In this document: in pieces, positions 8,777 to 20,384 of the stretch | Numbering within the stretch: position 1 is the stretch's first letter | How the letters are laid out: each line of letters starts with the position of its first letter | DNA from: Bradyrhizobium sp. | GTDB lineage: Bacteria; Pseudomonadota; Alphaproteobacteria; Rhizobiales; Xanthobacteraceae | NCBI RefSeq assembly: GCF_004799405.1 | Contig: NZ_SSMW01000033.1 | Coordinates: 1-64,000, forward strand | Length of the DNA stretch: 64,000 bases | Direction of reading: 5' to 3' | Notes under the pieces: model-generated | Seen by the model: only the letters and a program-made list of their open reading frames with translations | What the model was told of the DNA's origin: nothing | The model's database searches: none | Position numbers and translations under genes: made by a program

Positions 8777-10021
8777 TCAGGCGGCTTGCGCAACCGGGCG
8801 TGTCACCGGTGCCTCGACGATCGGCAGGTTGATCAGCGCCGACAGCACGCCGAACGTGACCGACAGCCACCAGATCGGCGTGTAGGAGCCGAATTTCTCG
8901 AACACGATGCCGCCGAGCAGTACACCGAGAAAGCCGCCGACCTGATGGCTGAAGAATGCGAATCCGTACAGCGTCGCCAGCCAGCGCGTGCCGAACATCA
9001 GGGCCACCAGGCTCGAGGTCGGTGGCACCGTAGACAGCCAGGTCAGGCCGGTGATGACGCCGAACGCGATCGCCGAGAACGTGGTGATCGGAAACGAGAT
9101 GAACGCCACGATCGAGATCGCGCGCACGAAGTAGATGGCCGACAGGATGTAGCGCTTCGGAAGCCTGCTCTGCAGCCACCCGACGCTGAGCGAGCCGATG
9201 ATGTTGAACAGGCCGATGGTGGCGATCACCCAGCCGCCGGTCTGAACCGCCATGCCGCGATCGACCAGGTAGGCCGGAAGATGCACGGTGATGAAGGCGA
9301 GCTGAAACCCGCAGGTGAAGAAGCCGAGCACCAGCAGTACATAGGAGCGATGCCCGAAGGCTTCGGCCAGCGCATGCTTGAATGTCTGCTGTTCGCTGAC
9401 CGGAACGGGACTGGACGTCGATGCGGGCGTCGCCAGCGCCAGCGACAGCGGCACCACCAGCAGCATCAGACAGGCAAATACCGTCAAGGCTGCCGGCCAG
9501 CCGAAATTGTCGAGCAGGGCGACGCCGAACGGGGCGAATACGAATTGCCCGAACGATCCTGCCGCGGTGCCTGCACCCAAAGCGAGGCCGCGCCATTCCG
9601 GCGGCAGAAGCTTGCCGAACGCCGATAGCACCAGGTTGAACGAGCAGCCAGCCAGGCCGAAGCCGATCAAAACGCCGGCGCTGAGGTCGAGCGACAACGG
9701 CGTCGCTGCGTAGCGCATGATGATGAGGCCTACGGCGTACAGCAGCGCGCCAACGGAGATCACGCGCAAGGTGCCGAACCGGTCGGCGATGGCGCCAGAG
9801 ACCGGCTGGCCGATTCCCCACAGCAGATTCTGGACCGCGAGCGCGAGGCCGAATACGTCGCGGCCCCATCCGAACTCGCGGCTCATCGGCTGCATGAAGA
9901 ACCCGAGGGTCGAGCGCGGCCCGAATGTCAGCATGCCGATCAGGCAACCGCACACCACAATCACCAGCGGCGTCCGCCAGGTTGCGGGGGCCGGACGCAG
10001 ATCGCCTTCAGTCGCGGCCAT
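8777..10021 (-). CDS. MFS transporter
   Basis: A 414-residue major facilitator protein with twelve predicted membrane segments. The conserved loop between TM2 and TM3 reads GAIADRFGTLRV, and the N-terminal half has GPRSTLGFFMQPM in TM1. Such carriers exchange small organic solutes across the inner membrane; the substrate is not evident, though a neighbour that handles acryloyl-type thioesters suggests a carboxylate. The ATG at 10021 is chosen because GAGGA sits 7 bases upstream; an alternative start at 10069 would add 16 poorly conserved residues. Confidence 0.88.
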   Translation of the reverse strand: MAATEGDLRPAPATWRTPLVIVVCGCLIGMLTFGPRSTLGFFMQPMSREFGWGRDVFGLALAVQNLLWGIGQPVSGAIADRFGTLRVISVGALLYAVGLIIMRYAATPLSLDLSAGVLIGFGLAGCSFNLVLSAFGKLLPPEWRGLALGAGTAAGSFGQFVFAPFGVALLDNFGWPAALTVFACLMLLVVPLSLALATPASTSSPVPVSEQQTFKHALAEAFGHRSYVLLVLGFFTCGFQLAFITVHLPAYLVDRGMAVQTGGWVIATIGLFNIIGSLSVGWLQSRLPKRYILSAIYFVRAISIVAFISFPITTFSAIAFGVITGLTWLSTVPPTSSLVALMFGTRWLATLYGFAFFSHQVGGFLGVLLGGIVFEKFGSYTPIWWLSVTFGVLSALINLPIVEAPVTRPVAQAA

Positions 10022-10289
10022 GCCAATTCCTCGACACGTTGGGGCGGACCTTAAAAGAGAACCCGGCAAGCGAGGCAGCGAGACCGCCGGCCCATCAACG
10101 CTTGCCGCAGTTAGTTAATGCATCAGCATAAAAACCCCAACCGGCATCTCGGCAAAACTTCCCGCCGCAATGCAGCGTTGCGGACGGCAGCGGGCAGCCC
10201 TGAAGATTTAACCGTTCGAACCTCTGGCGGAGGCCTAGGGGGCGTGCTATATTCGATTTGCTCGTTATGAGGATAAGTCTATTTCCTCA

Positions 10290-10367
10290 ATGAGCACCGA
10301 ATTCCCTGCGATGCTGCGGATTGTTCGGAACACTGGTACGCGGCTCTTGAAACGCCGGCCCGTTTGA
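10290..10367 (+). CDS. Possible 25-codon leader ORF upstream of nadA
   Basis: ATG at 10290 opens a 25-residue frame (begins MSTEFPAML, ends KRRPV) whose stop codon falls inside the loop of the CCGGCC/GGCCGG hairpin. There is no close Shine-Dalgarno; the nearest purine block (GAGGA) ends about 16 bases upstream. It may be a translated leader or chance. No similarity is recognised. Confidence 0.2.
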   Translation: MSTEFPAMLRIVRNTGTRLLKRRPV

Positions 10368-10389
10368 GGCCGGATTTCTCAAACCCTAC

Positions 10390-10410
10390 ATATGCTCATA
10401 TTGAGTATAT
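10390..10410. promoter_or_regulatory. Palindromic operator candidate ahead of nadA
   Basis: A 21-base palindrome with 9-base arms ATATGCTCA and TGAGTATAT around TAT; only one arm position is mismatched. It is centred 35 bases before the nadA ATG. The position suits a repressor of the nadABC operon, and the winged-helix Nudix regulator encoded at 3395-4372 is the natural candidate. The palindrome is seen directly; its binder is inferred. Confidence 0.65.
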
Positions 10411-10434
10411 CAGGTTATCCAAGGGGAGGCTATC

Positions 10435-11547
10435 ATGCCGATCGCTGGAATCTATGGTCCCGACGATTTCGGAAACCCCGTTCACGGCCATCCCGCCGCT
10501 CAAACGCGCAACCGCGTGAGCGCCGTCGAACGCGCGCGGGCGCTGCCGATGCCGTCGCTGGAGTGGACGCCCGAGGTCGAGCGCGCCACCGCGCATCTCT
10601 ATGAGCGCGTCAAGAATGTGATCTCGCCGGTCGAGTGGCCGTTCATGGCGCCCTACATCAAGGCGATCAACGAACTGAAGAAGACCCGCGACGCGGTGAT
10701 CCTGGCTCATAATTATCAGACGCCGGAGATCTTCCATTGCGTCGCCGACATCGGCGGCGATTCGCTGCAGCTCGCGATCGAGGCCACCAAGGTCAAATCC
10801 GACATCATCGTCCAGTGCGGCGTGCACTTCATGGCGGAGACCTCGAAGATCCTCAATCCGCACAAAACGGTTCTGATCCCGGATTCGCGCGCCGGCTGTT
10901 CACTGGCGTCGAGCATCACGGGCGCGGACGTGCGGCTGTTGCGCGAACGCTTCCCCGGCGTGCCGGTGGTTGCCTATGTCAACACCTCGGCCGACGTAAA
11001 GGCGGAGGTCGATATCTGCTGCACCTCGTCCAACGCGGTGCAGGTGGTGGAGAGCCTCAATGCGCCGACGGTGATCTTCCTGCCCGACCAGTATCTGGCG
11101 AAATATGTCGCTTCGCAGACCGACGTGAAGATCATCGCCTGGAAAGGCGCTTGCGAGGTGCATGAGCGCTTCACCGGCGACGAACTGCGCGCCTATCGCG
11201 ACGCCGATCCGTCGGTGCAGATCATCGCGCACCCGGAGTGCCCGCCCGACGTGCTGGCCGAGGCTGATTTCACCGGCTCGACCGCGCACATGATCAACTG
11301 GGTCCGCAACAAGCACCCCAAGCGTGTGGTGATGATCACCGAATGCTCGATGGCCGACAACGTGCAGGCCGAATTGCCCGACGTCGAAATGGTGCGGCCG
11401 TGCAATCTGTGCCCGCACATGAAGCGGATCACGCTGCCCAAGATTCTGGACAGCCTGATCTACCTGCGCGAGGAAGTCACCGTCGATCCCATGATCGCCG
11501 AAAAGGCGCGGCGTTCGGTGGAGCGGATGATCAACCTGAAGAACTGA
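10435..11547 (+). CDS. nadA: Quinolinate synthase A
   Basis: A 370-residue NadA that condenses iminoaspartate with dihydroxyacetone phosphate to quinolinate, the second step of de novo NAD synthesis. Seen: [18 protein letters not shown], the [12 protein letters not shown] segment, [28 protein letters not shown] and the C-terminal [11 protein letters not shown] with cluster cysteine. Three conserved cysteines ligate the catalytic 4Fe-4S cluster. A strong GGGGAGG ribosome site precedes the ATG. It heads nadA-nadB-nadC, so the whole de novo branch is together; the palindrome just upstream is its likely control site. Confidence 0.97.
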   Translation: MPIAGIYGPDDFGNPVHGHPAAQTRNRVSAVERARALPMPSLEWTPEVERATAHLYERVKNVISPVEWPFMAPYIKAINELKKTRDAVILAHNYQTPEIFHCVADIGGDSLQLAIEATKVKSDIIVQCGVHFMAETSKILNPHKTVLIPDSRAGCSLASSITGADVRLLRERFPGVPVVAYVNTSADVKAEVDICCTSSNAVQVVESLNAPTVIFLPDQYLAKYVASQTDVKIIAWKGACEVHERFTGDELRAYRDADPSVQIIAHPECPPDVLAEADFTGSTAHMINWVRNKHPKRVVMITECSMADNVQAELPDVEMVRPCNLCPHMKRITLPKILDSLIYLREEVTVDPMIAEKARRSVERMINLKN

Positions 11548-11561
11548 ACTCGACAAACGCT

Positions 11562-11587
11562 GTCGTCCCCGCGAAAGCGGGGACGAC
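11562..11587. repeat. Perfect GTCGTCCCCGC inverted repeat
   Basis: Two perfect 11-base arms, GTCGTCCCCGC and its complement, around a GAAA tetraloop, in the 57-base gap between nadA and nadB. A close variant lies at 60787-60812. As RNA it would be a very stable hairpin inside the nadABC message, so it may reduce readthrough or set mRNA ends. It looks like a dispersed repeat unit of this genome group. Confidence 0.75.
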
Positions 11588-11604
11588 AAGTAGCGGAAGC
11601 AGCC

Positions 11605-13212
11605 ATGTTGAACCAGGTTCACGATCTCACCCGCAAGACCGACGATGTCGTCATCGTCGGCGGAGGCCTTGCCGGATTGTTCTGCGCCCTGAAGCTGGCG
11701 CCGCGTCCTGTCACGGTGATTTCCGCGGCACCTTTGGGCCAGGGCGCCTCGACGGCGTGGGCGCAGGGCGGCATGGCGGCGGCTGTTGCCGAAGGCGACA
11801 GCGCTGAGGCACATGCGGCCGACACGGTCGCGGTCGGCGCCGGCCTGGTCGATGAAACGATCGCGCTGGGACTGGCGCGCGAAGCCGGCGCGCGCATCCA
11901 CGACCTGCTTCATTACGGCGTTCCCTTCGATCGCGACCTCGAGGGCAAGCTCGCGGTCTCCCGGGAAGCCGCGCATTCTGCCCGGCGCATCGTGCACGTG
12001 CGCGGCGACATGGCCGGCAAGGCGATCATCTCCGCGCTGATCGAAGCCGTGCGCTCAACGCCCTCGATCCGGGTGATGGAAGGCTACGTCGCCGAAGCGC
12101 TCTTGACCGAAGATGGCGCAGTCACCGGGCTGCAATTGCGCAAGGTTGGCGACGCCACCGCAACGCCCCTGACCATCGCCTCGCGCGCGGCGGTGCTGGC
12201 CACCGGCGGCATCGGGCATCTCTATGCGGTGACGACAAACCCGATCGAGGCCTCCGGGCTTGGGCTCGCCATCGCCGCGCGCGCCGGCGCTGTCATCGCC
12301 GATCCGGAATTCGTCCAGTTCCACCCCACCGCGATAATGGTCGACCGCGATCCGGCGCCGCTGGCGACCGAAGCGTTGCGCGGCGAGGGTGCCACCCTGA
12401 TCAACGACCGGGGCGAGCGTTTCATGCTGGCGCTGCATCCGCTGGCGGAACTGGCGCCGCGGGATATCGTGGCGCGCGGCGTCTTCGCCGAGATCGCCGC
12501 AGGCCGCGGCGCATTCCTCGACGCACGCGAGGCGCTCGGCACGCATTTCGCCGACAAATTTCCGACCGTCTATGCAAGCTGCATAGCCGCCGGCATCGAT
12601 CCGGCCACACAGCCGATCCCGATCGCACCCGCCGCGCATTATCACATGGGCGGAATAGCGGTGGATGCCCGTGGCCGCACCTCGCTGAAGGGATTGTGGG
12701 CCGGCGGCGAAGTATCTTGCACCGGCGCGCACGGCGCCAACCGGCTGGCGTCGAACTCGCTGCTTGAGGCCGTGGTCTATGCCGCGCGCATCGCCGAGGA
12801 TATCGCCGGTAGCCCGATCGCCGCCCCTGCCCGCGCGCCGGCAGCGCCGGTCATACCGCGAAACTGCGCGATGCCCGCATTGTCGGAAGCAAACCTTCGC
12901 AACATGATGAGCTCGCAGGTCGGCGTGATCCGCGACGGCGACGGGCTGGCGGAAGCGGTACGGTCGTTCGCCGCGATCGAACGCGATACCGGCAACATCG
13001 CATTGCGCAACATGGCGACCACGGCGCTGTTGGTCGCGGCATCGGCGTGGGCGCGTAGCGAAAGCCGTGGCGCGCATTATCGTTCCGACTATCCGGCCGA
13101 GAAGCCGGCGCTGGCGCATCGCACCATGACGACGCTGGCGGCGGCGCACGACATCGCAACGTCGCTCTCCGGGCGCGCGACGGCGCGAACGGCGCAGCCA
13201 ATGATCGCCTGA
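11605..13212 (+). CDS. nadB: L-aspartate oxidase
   Basis: A 535-residue flavoprotein of the succinate dehydrogenase/fumarate reductase fold that oxidises L-aspartate to iminoaspartate for NadA. Seen: FAD-binding [17 protein letters not shown] (about 15-31), the [12 protein letters not shown] segment, [19 protein letters not shown], and the C-terminal flavin site [16 protein letters not shown] followed by [19 protein letters not shown]. Length and order match the family. It is second in the nad operon and is followed by nadC after 5 bases. Confidence 0.97.
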   Translation: MLNQVHDLTRKTDDVVIVGGGLAGLFCALKLAPRPVTVISAAPLGQGASTAWAQGGMAAAVAEGDSAEAHAADTVAVGAGLVDETIALGLAREAGARIHDLLHYGVPFDRDLEGKLAVSREAAHSARRIVHVRGDMAGKAIISALIEAVRSTPSIRVMEGYVAEALLTEDGAVTGLQLRKVGDATATPLTIASRAAVLATGGIGHLYAVTTNPIEASGLGLAIAARAGAVIADPEFVQFHPTAIMVDRDPAPLATEALRGEGATLINDRGERFMLALHPLAELAPRDIVARGVFAEIAAGRGAFLDAREALGTHFADKFPTVYASCIAAGIDPATQPIPIAPAAHYHMGGIAVDARGRTSLKGLWAGGEVSCTGAHGANRLASNSLLEAVVYAARIAEDIAGSPIAAPARAPAAPVIPRNCAMPALSEANLRNMMSSQVGVIRDGDGLAEAVRSFAAIERDTGNIALRNMATTALLVAASAWARSESRGAHYRSDYPAEKPALAHRTMTTLAAAHDIATSLSGRATARTAQPMIA

Positions 13213-13217
13213 TCCGA

Positions 13218-14105
13218 ATGCCCATCGTGACAACCCCGGCCTCGCTGCTCGCTCCCGAAGCGTTCCTGTCGCCGCTTGTCATCGACGAGGCGGTGCATCG
13301 CGCGCTGGAGGAAGACCTCGGCCGGGCCGGCGACGTCACCTCGATTGCCACCATCCCGGAAGAAACCCACGCCCATGCCGTCCTGATCGCGCGGCAGGCC
13401 GGCGTGATCGCCGGATTGCCGCTGGCGGTTGCGACGTTTCAGAGACTTTCCCAGGACATCAGCATCGAGGCGCATTCTCGCGATGGCGGCGCCGTCGCCG
13501 CCGGCGTGCATGTGTTGACGATTTCAGGCCCGGCCCGCGCCGTGCTGGCCGGCGAGCGCACGGCGCTGAATTTCGTCGGCCGGCTGTCCGGCGTCGCCAC
13601 GCTGACGGCCGATTATGTCCGCCATACCACCGGCACCAAGTTGCGCATCTGCTGCACCCGCAAGACCACGCCGGGCCTGCGCGCGCTGGAGAAATATGCC
13701 GTGCGCTGCGGCGGCGGCTTCAACCACCGCTTCGGGCTCGACGATGCGATCCTGATCAAGGACAACCACATCGCGGTCGCCGGCGGCGTGCGGCCGGTGC
13801 TGGAGCGCGCGCGGGCCCATGCCGGGCATTTGGTCAAGATCGAGATCGAGGTCGACACGCTGGCGCAGTTGCGCGAGGTGCTCGACACCGGTCTCGCCGA
13901 CGTGGTGCTGCTCGACAACATGGATGTTGCGACGCTGGCCGAGGCGGTGAAGCTCGCCGCCGGGCGGGTGGTGCTGGAAGCTTCCGGCGGCGTCACCCAA
14001 GGCTCGATCGCGAAGATCGCCGCAACCGGCGTGGACTACGCCTCGTCCGGCGCGCTGACGCATTCGGCGCCGAATTTCGACGTAGCACTCGATATCGACG
14101 CCTAG
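13218..14105 (+). CDS. nadC: Nicotinate-nucleotide pyrophosphorylase (carboxylating)
   Basis: A 295-residue quinolinate phosphoribosyltransferase that turns quinolinate and PRPP into nicotinate mononucleotide. Seen: [11 protein letters not shown] near the N-terminus, [16 protein letters not shown], the substrate-binding [22 protein letters not shown], and EASGGV with the C-terminal [13 protein letters not shown]. It completes the nadABC operon and lies 5 bases after nadB. A dispersed repeat follows immediately and may end the transcript. Confidence 0.97.
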   Translation: MPIVTTPASLLAPEAFLSPLVIDEAVHRALEEDLGRAGDVTSIATIPEETHAHAVLIARQAGVIAGLPLAVATFQRLSQDISIEAHSRDGGAVAAGVHVLTISGPARAVLAGERTALNFVGRLSGVATLTADYVRHTTGTKLRICCTRKTTPGLRALEKYAVRCGGGFNHRFGLDDAILIKDNHIAVAGGVRPVLERARAHAGHLVKIEIEVDTLAQLREVLDTGLADVVLLDNMDVATLAEAVKLAAGRVVLEASGGVTQGSIAKIAATGVDYASSGALTHSAPNFDVALDIDA

Positions 14106-14207
14106 AGCCGTTTCCGTTCCGATGGAATCGGAACGGGGCTCTAGATTCTAGTTTTTGACGCGTTTTCTTTACGCGAACCGGTATCCACTTCGCTCGAAAA
14201 CGCTCTA
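14104..14207. repeat. Dispersed ~100-bp repeat with hairpin after nadC
   Basis: Starts right after the nadC stop with AGAGCCGTTTCCGTTCCGAT, folds as CCGTTCCGAT/ATCGGAACGG, and ends in GCTCGAAAACGCTCT. From memory this block occurs in many copies in Bradyrhizobium-group genomes, often at gene ends. It separates the convergent nadC and cell-wall hydrolase genes and could act as a two-way terminator. Confidence 0.65.
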
Positions 14208-15671
14208 ACGCCGTATCGAATTCGGACTCAATTCGGCTTCGCTCTTCGCCTCGTGGACGAGTTCCGAAGAAAGCGCCGCGGTCTGCGCCGGCGTGCCCCA
14301 GCTCGGCGCATCGCTGCCGTCGCCCCAGGCTTTTGGCCGGTAGAAAGTGTGCACTCCGAACTGGTACATCTTCTTCATTTCGCTGACCCAGGACGGGCGC
14401 ACGTAATAAGCGTGGTAGTGGGTCGATTTGCCGACTTCCGGCAGCCATATCTGGCCGTCGAGCATGGCTTTGGCGATCTTCCTGGCGCGATCCCACATGT
14501 CGGGTTCTTTGATCACGTCCGGGTTGTTGTCGCAGGCAAAGGTGAACTGGCACGCCATGTGGTGGTGCTTGTTCTGATAGACCACGCCGCACACGGTGTT
14601 CGGATAGAAGCCCGAGAAGGTGCGGTTCATCACCACCTGCGCCACCGCGATCTGGCCGCGCACGGCTTCGCCGCGCGCTTCGAAATACACCGCTTCGGCC
14701 AGACACTTCTCCGACTTGGCGCGCGCCTTCTCGTCGAACAGGCCGAGACGCTCGGCCGGCGTCTTGGCGTGCTGGTTGTCGGAATTGACCTCGCCCTTGG
14801 GGGCGATGCTCTCACCGCTCTCGACAGGCCTGGACGGCTCATCGGCAGCCGTCGGCAGCGATGCCATCACTTTCATGTCGGGATCGGGAGCGGAATCCGG
14901 CATCACGATCAAGGGCTCCTCGCCCGGCTGCCAGCGTTCCATGGTCTCCAGTGAGCCGCCGAGCGACGAGCTTCCGAAAAACAGGCTGGCGGTCTTCACC
15001 GAAAATACGTCGTGCGACGGCGCGGACTCGATCGCGCTCGCGACAGCACCGGGGTCGGTTTTCAGGTCGTCGAGCGGCTGGGCTTCCAGCGACATCGACA
15101 CGTCGTATTGCGGAAGCGGTGGCGCGTTCATCGCTTCCGCCAGTTCCGGATCGAGCGGCGTGTGCTCGCTGGCAGGAGCGATCTCGGCGGTTTTCGCGCC
15201 CTTCACCGACGCGTTCGATGTCGATGGATCCTCGGTCTTCGGCGTCGTATCAGCAGGCGCCGCCGGCTCGGCCGGAAGCTTGACCAGCCGGTCGCCCTTC
15301 AGCGTGCGATCGACCCTGGGAAAATCCGACGCCTGATAGCGCGGCGGCGGCAGTGTAATCGGGTTGCGCGTCACCGATCCCGTGATGTCGATGCCCTGGT
15401 TGTCGAGGCTGGCCAGCCGATAGGCCGTGGTCTGCGGCGACGAAGGCGACGAGGTTCCGATCGGCAGCGCGAAGCTGTAGGTGGCGACCTGGATGTTCCT
15501 GGCCGAGGAAAACACCCGCGTCTGCCACCGTTCGGCGACGCCGGGCTGGCGGGCCAGCAGCGATGCGATATCCTGATATCCGACTTCCGTCGGGGTCAAT
15601 GCGAGGACGCAGAGACCAAGACCGAAGAACGCTAACCGCGCGCGCTCCGGCCGGTGATGCAACTCTGACAT
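14205..15671 (-). CDS. SleB-type cell wall hydrolase
   Basis: A 488-residue envelope protein. An N-terminal hydrophobic segment (about 12-28) serves as signal or anchor, a long low-complexity stalk rich in Pro, Ser, Ala and Glu follows, and the C-terminal ~140 residues are a Hydrolase_2 (SleB) domain: CLAEAVYFEARGE with the catalytic glutamate, QIAVAQVVMNR, CGVVYQ, ACQFTFACD. Such domains cleave peptidoglycan between sugars. The ATG at 15671 is preferred; a GTG at 15683 would add four residues. It ends inside the repeat shared with nadC. Confidence 0.85.
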   Translation of the reverse strand: MSELHHRPERARLAFFGLGLCVLALTPTEVGYQDIASLLARQPGVAERWQTRVFSSARNIQVATYSFALPIGTSSPSSPQTTAYRLASLDNQGIDITGSVTRNPITLPPPRYQASDFPRVDRTLKGDRLVKLPAEPAAPADTTPKTEDPSTSNASVKGAKTAEIAPASEHTPLDPELAEAMNAPPLPQYDVSMSLEAQPLDDLKTDPGAVASAIESAPSHDVFSVKTASLFFGSSSLGGSLETMERWQPGEEPLIVMPDSAPDPDMKVMASLPTAADEPSRPVESGESIAPKGEVNSDNQHAKTPAERLGLFDEKARAKSEKCLAEAVYFEARGEAVRGQIAVAQVVMNRTFSGFYPNTVCGVVYQNKHHHMACQFTFACDNNPDVIKEPDMWDRARKIAKAMLDGQIWLPEVGKSTHYHAYYVRPSWVSEMKKMYQFGVHTFYRPKAWGDGSDAPSWGTPAQTAALSSELVHEAKSEAELSPNSIRR

Positions 15672-15911
15672 CGATACGCTCACGCAACGCTACACAACAC
15701 TGACGCGGTCGAATGCAGTACATCCGTGCAATTTGACCTTTTTTGGTCGTATCGAATTTAGGTTGCGGGGGAGTTAACTGCCGTTGCCGGCGCGCCACAC
15801 GCAAGAAATCGCGAGGTTAGCGCCGGTCACATCGAAAACATTGGTAAACAGCCGCCCGAACAAATTGGTAAATGTCGCGTCAACAAAGATGATGAATAAC
15901 AATCGGTTGCG

Positions 15912-15946
15912 CCATTCCGGAGCGAAGCATCGATCCGGAATGACGA
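15912..15946. repeat. Short CCATTCCGG/CCGGAATGACG repeat
   Basis: An inverted pair CATTCCGGA and TCCGGAATG separated by about a dozen bases, just downstream of the ppdK stop. It is a short member of the same family as the longer copy at 42213-42331. It may act as the ppdK transcript terminator on the minus strand. Confidence 0.5.
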
Positions 15947-15948
15947 AC

Positions 15949-18810
<2,862 letters not shown>

Positions 18811-18900
18811 GACTGCAAACAATCCGCAAGGAGGAAGGAAGATGCGCGCCTTACACCACGTTTAGGCCACCAGGCGCAAGCCGCGAAGGCCGGTTCAACG

Positions 18901-19062
18901 CTAGGTGTGCAACATCTTGAACAGGCCAAGCCCCGACAGACCGATGACAATTAGGTAGATCGCCACAACGAGATTGAGGAAGCGCGGCATGATCAGGATG
19001 ATGATGCCTGCGATCAGGGCCACGATGGGCTCGAAGTGGGTCGGATTGAGGTTAAGGGGCAT
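18901..19062 (-). CDS. DUF3096-type small membrane protein
   Basis: A 53-residue protein with two adjacent hydrophobic helices (about 12-25 and 28-46), ending GLFKMLHT. It matches my knowledge of the DUF3096 family of alphaproteobacterial micro-membrane proteins, whose function is unknown. The ATG at 19062 has GGAGA 7 bases upstream; the same frame stays open far upstream but that part lacks coding character. It lies between ppdK and a divergent secreted-protein gene. Confidence 0.75.
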   Translation of the reverse strand: MPLNLNPTHFEPIVALIAGIIILIMPRFLNLVVAIYLIVIGLSGLGLFKMLHT

Positions 19063-19195
19063 TGAACTTTCTCCGCTGTGCGATGTGGATATGTCGAATC
19101 GAGGCGGGGATTTTATCCTGCAGGACAGTTCCACGATAGGAGACGCTTGTCGGTTCAACGGGTTCCGGCGCCTGCCAAAAAATGCCGAAAATTGC

Positions 19196-19216
19196 AGCGG
19201 ATGAAACCGCTTTTTT
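19196..19216 (+). terminator. Weak hairpin with T run
   Basis: AGCGG and CCGCT flank a six-base loop and are followed by six Ts. It lies 85 bases before the DUF1236 gene. With only a five-pair stem this is weak; it may instead be part of the 5' leader. Confidence 0.25.
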
Positions 19217-19300
19217 CGGGAACGATGCGGCGCGCAACGAATTGGCGGGGGGTGCGTGCCGGTGCTGGGGCGGTGCGCATCATCGCCTAAGGAGTTGACC

Positions 19301-19666
19301 ATGCGAAACAGGATATTGACCATTGCCGCCATCACCGCTGCTGCGATCTCCGCGCCAATCGCGGCGCAAGCGCAGAGCGATACCGTCGGCGTGGTCCGCG
19401 GCGGCGGCGTGATCGTCAATGACGATGTCGATGGCATCGCCCCCGATCAGCGGCCGGCATTCCGTGAATACATCATCCGCGAACATGTGCCGGAATACAC
19501 CATTCCGGATCGCGTGGTGGTCGGCGGCGTGCTGCCGGAGGCCGGCGTGACCTACTACGATGTGCCGCAGACATTCGGCATCACGCCCTATCGCTACACC
19601 GTGGTGAACGGCCAGACCGTTCTGATCGACCCGCACTCACGCCGTATCGTGCAGGTGATTCAATAA
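19301..19666 (+). CDS. DUF1236 secreted protein
   Basis: A 121-residue exported protein. Residues 1-24 are a signal peptide (cleavage after AQAQ or nearby). The C-terminal ~60 residues carry the DUF1236 pattern: PDRVVVGGVLPEAGVTYYDV, then YRYTVVNGQTVLIDP and RRIVQVI. This family is abundant in Bradyrhizobium and relatives; its function is unknown, probably periplasmic or surface. The ATG at 19301 has AAGGAG 7 bases upstream, so the longer frame from 19256 is rejected. Two hairpins follow the stop codon. Confidence 0.88.
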   Translation: MRNRILTIAAITAAAISAPIAAQAQSDTVGVVRGGGVIVNDDVDGIAPDQRPAFREYIIREHVPEYTIPDRVVVGGVLPEAGVTYYDVPQTFGITPYRYTVVNGQTVLIDPHSRRIVQVIQ

Positions 19667-19691
19667 GTGATCGAATAACGGCTCACGACTA

Positions 19692-19764
19692 TGTCCGGGA
19701 TGCTGTTTTGGGCCCGGACATGAAAGCCTCGTCCGGTCCCCCCACCGGGCGGGGCTTTTCTTTT
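19692..19764 (+). terminator. Terminator after the DUF1236 gene
   Basis: Two successive hairpins. TGTCCGGG/CCCGGACA (19692-19720) is followed by a stem starting GCCTCGTCCGGT that pairs, with two G-U pairs, with ACCGGGCGGGGC, then TTTTCTTTT (to 19764). The second has the form of an intrinsic terminator and may also serve the convergent methyltransferase gene. Confidence 0.75.
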
Positions 19765-19787
19765 CCCAAGCAGGCTGACGCGGATGC

Positions 19788-20381
19788 TTATCGGGCCTTC
19801 CGCGCCACCAGACGGTGGATCTTCTTGCCCGACGATGCACTGACGACTTCTTCGCTCAGCAGCAGCGTGACGTCGGACAATTCCGCCAGCACCAGCAATA
19901 TATCGAACGCGGCATAGAGACGGCCGTATTGGTCGCGGTGGTCGGCGCCGTCGGTGACGCGCCAGCTCAGGTAGAAAATGCCGCCCGGCCTGACGATGTC
20001 GAGCATGCGGCGCACCGAGGGGGCGATCAGCGCGCGGTCGAGATGCATGATCACGGTCTCGCAGAGCACGTTGTCAAAGCTGTCGGCGGCAATCCCGCGC
20101 AGTTCGGGCAACTCAGCACGCGCAAAGGCTAGATTCGGGTATCGCCTGCGCGCTTCCCCGAGCAGGCCCTCCGACGCATCGAAGCCCGATGCCGGATAGC
20201 CGTTGGCATCGAGCCAGGCCACTTCGCGTCCCGACCCGCAGCCGATGTCGGCGGTCGCGCCGCCCTTGATGAAGAAGCGCTTGACGATGTCCTGCAAATC
20301 GACCGGCGCGCGCTGCTCGTGCCAGTCCTTGGCAAACGCCGCTGCGTCCGAATCGTAGGCAGCGAGCGTGGAGCGATCCAT
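19788..20381 (-). CDS. Class I SAM-dependent methyltransferase
   Basis: A 197-residue Rossmann methyltransferase. Motif I reads ADIGCGSGREVAWL (about 44-57), followed by the acidic GFDAS of motif II and NVLCETVIMHL and VRPGGIFYLSW of motifs IV-V. The substrate is unknown. It sits 3 bases downstream of glyS on the same strand and may be read through from glyQ-glyS, although no functional link is evident. Confidence 0.8.
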   Translation of the reverse strand: MDRSTLAAYDSDAAAFAKDWHEQRAPVDLQDIVKRFFIKGGATADIGCGSGREVAWLDANGYPASGFDASEGLLGEARRRYPNLAFARAELPELRGIAADSFDNVLCETVIMHLDRALIAPSVRRMLDIVRPGGIFYLSWRVTDGADHRDQYGRLYAAFDILLVLAELSDVTLLLSEEVVSASSGKKIHRLVARKAR

Positions 20382-20384
20382 CGA

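Larger units (their letters stand above)
10022..10434. other. Intergenic control region between the MFS gene and nadA
   Basis: A 413-base gap that separates divergent genes. From left to right it holds the 5' end of the MFS transcript, an A/T-rich TATATT block (about 10247), a TGAGGA/TCCTCA inverted repeat (10268-10289), a possible 25-codon reading frame (10290-10367), a CCGGCC/GGCCGG hairpin (about 10356-10372) and a 21-bp palindrome (10390-10410). The nadA ribosome site AAGGGGAGG follows at about 10420. I cannot place the promoter with confidence. Confidence 0.5.

Noticed and set aside
8204..9628. 474-codon plus-strand frame across the AcuI and MFS genes
   Set aside because: Spans two real minus-strand genes and their gap; composition is that of reversed GC-rich coding DNA.
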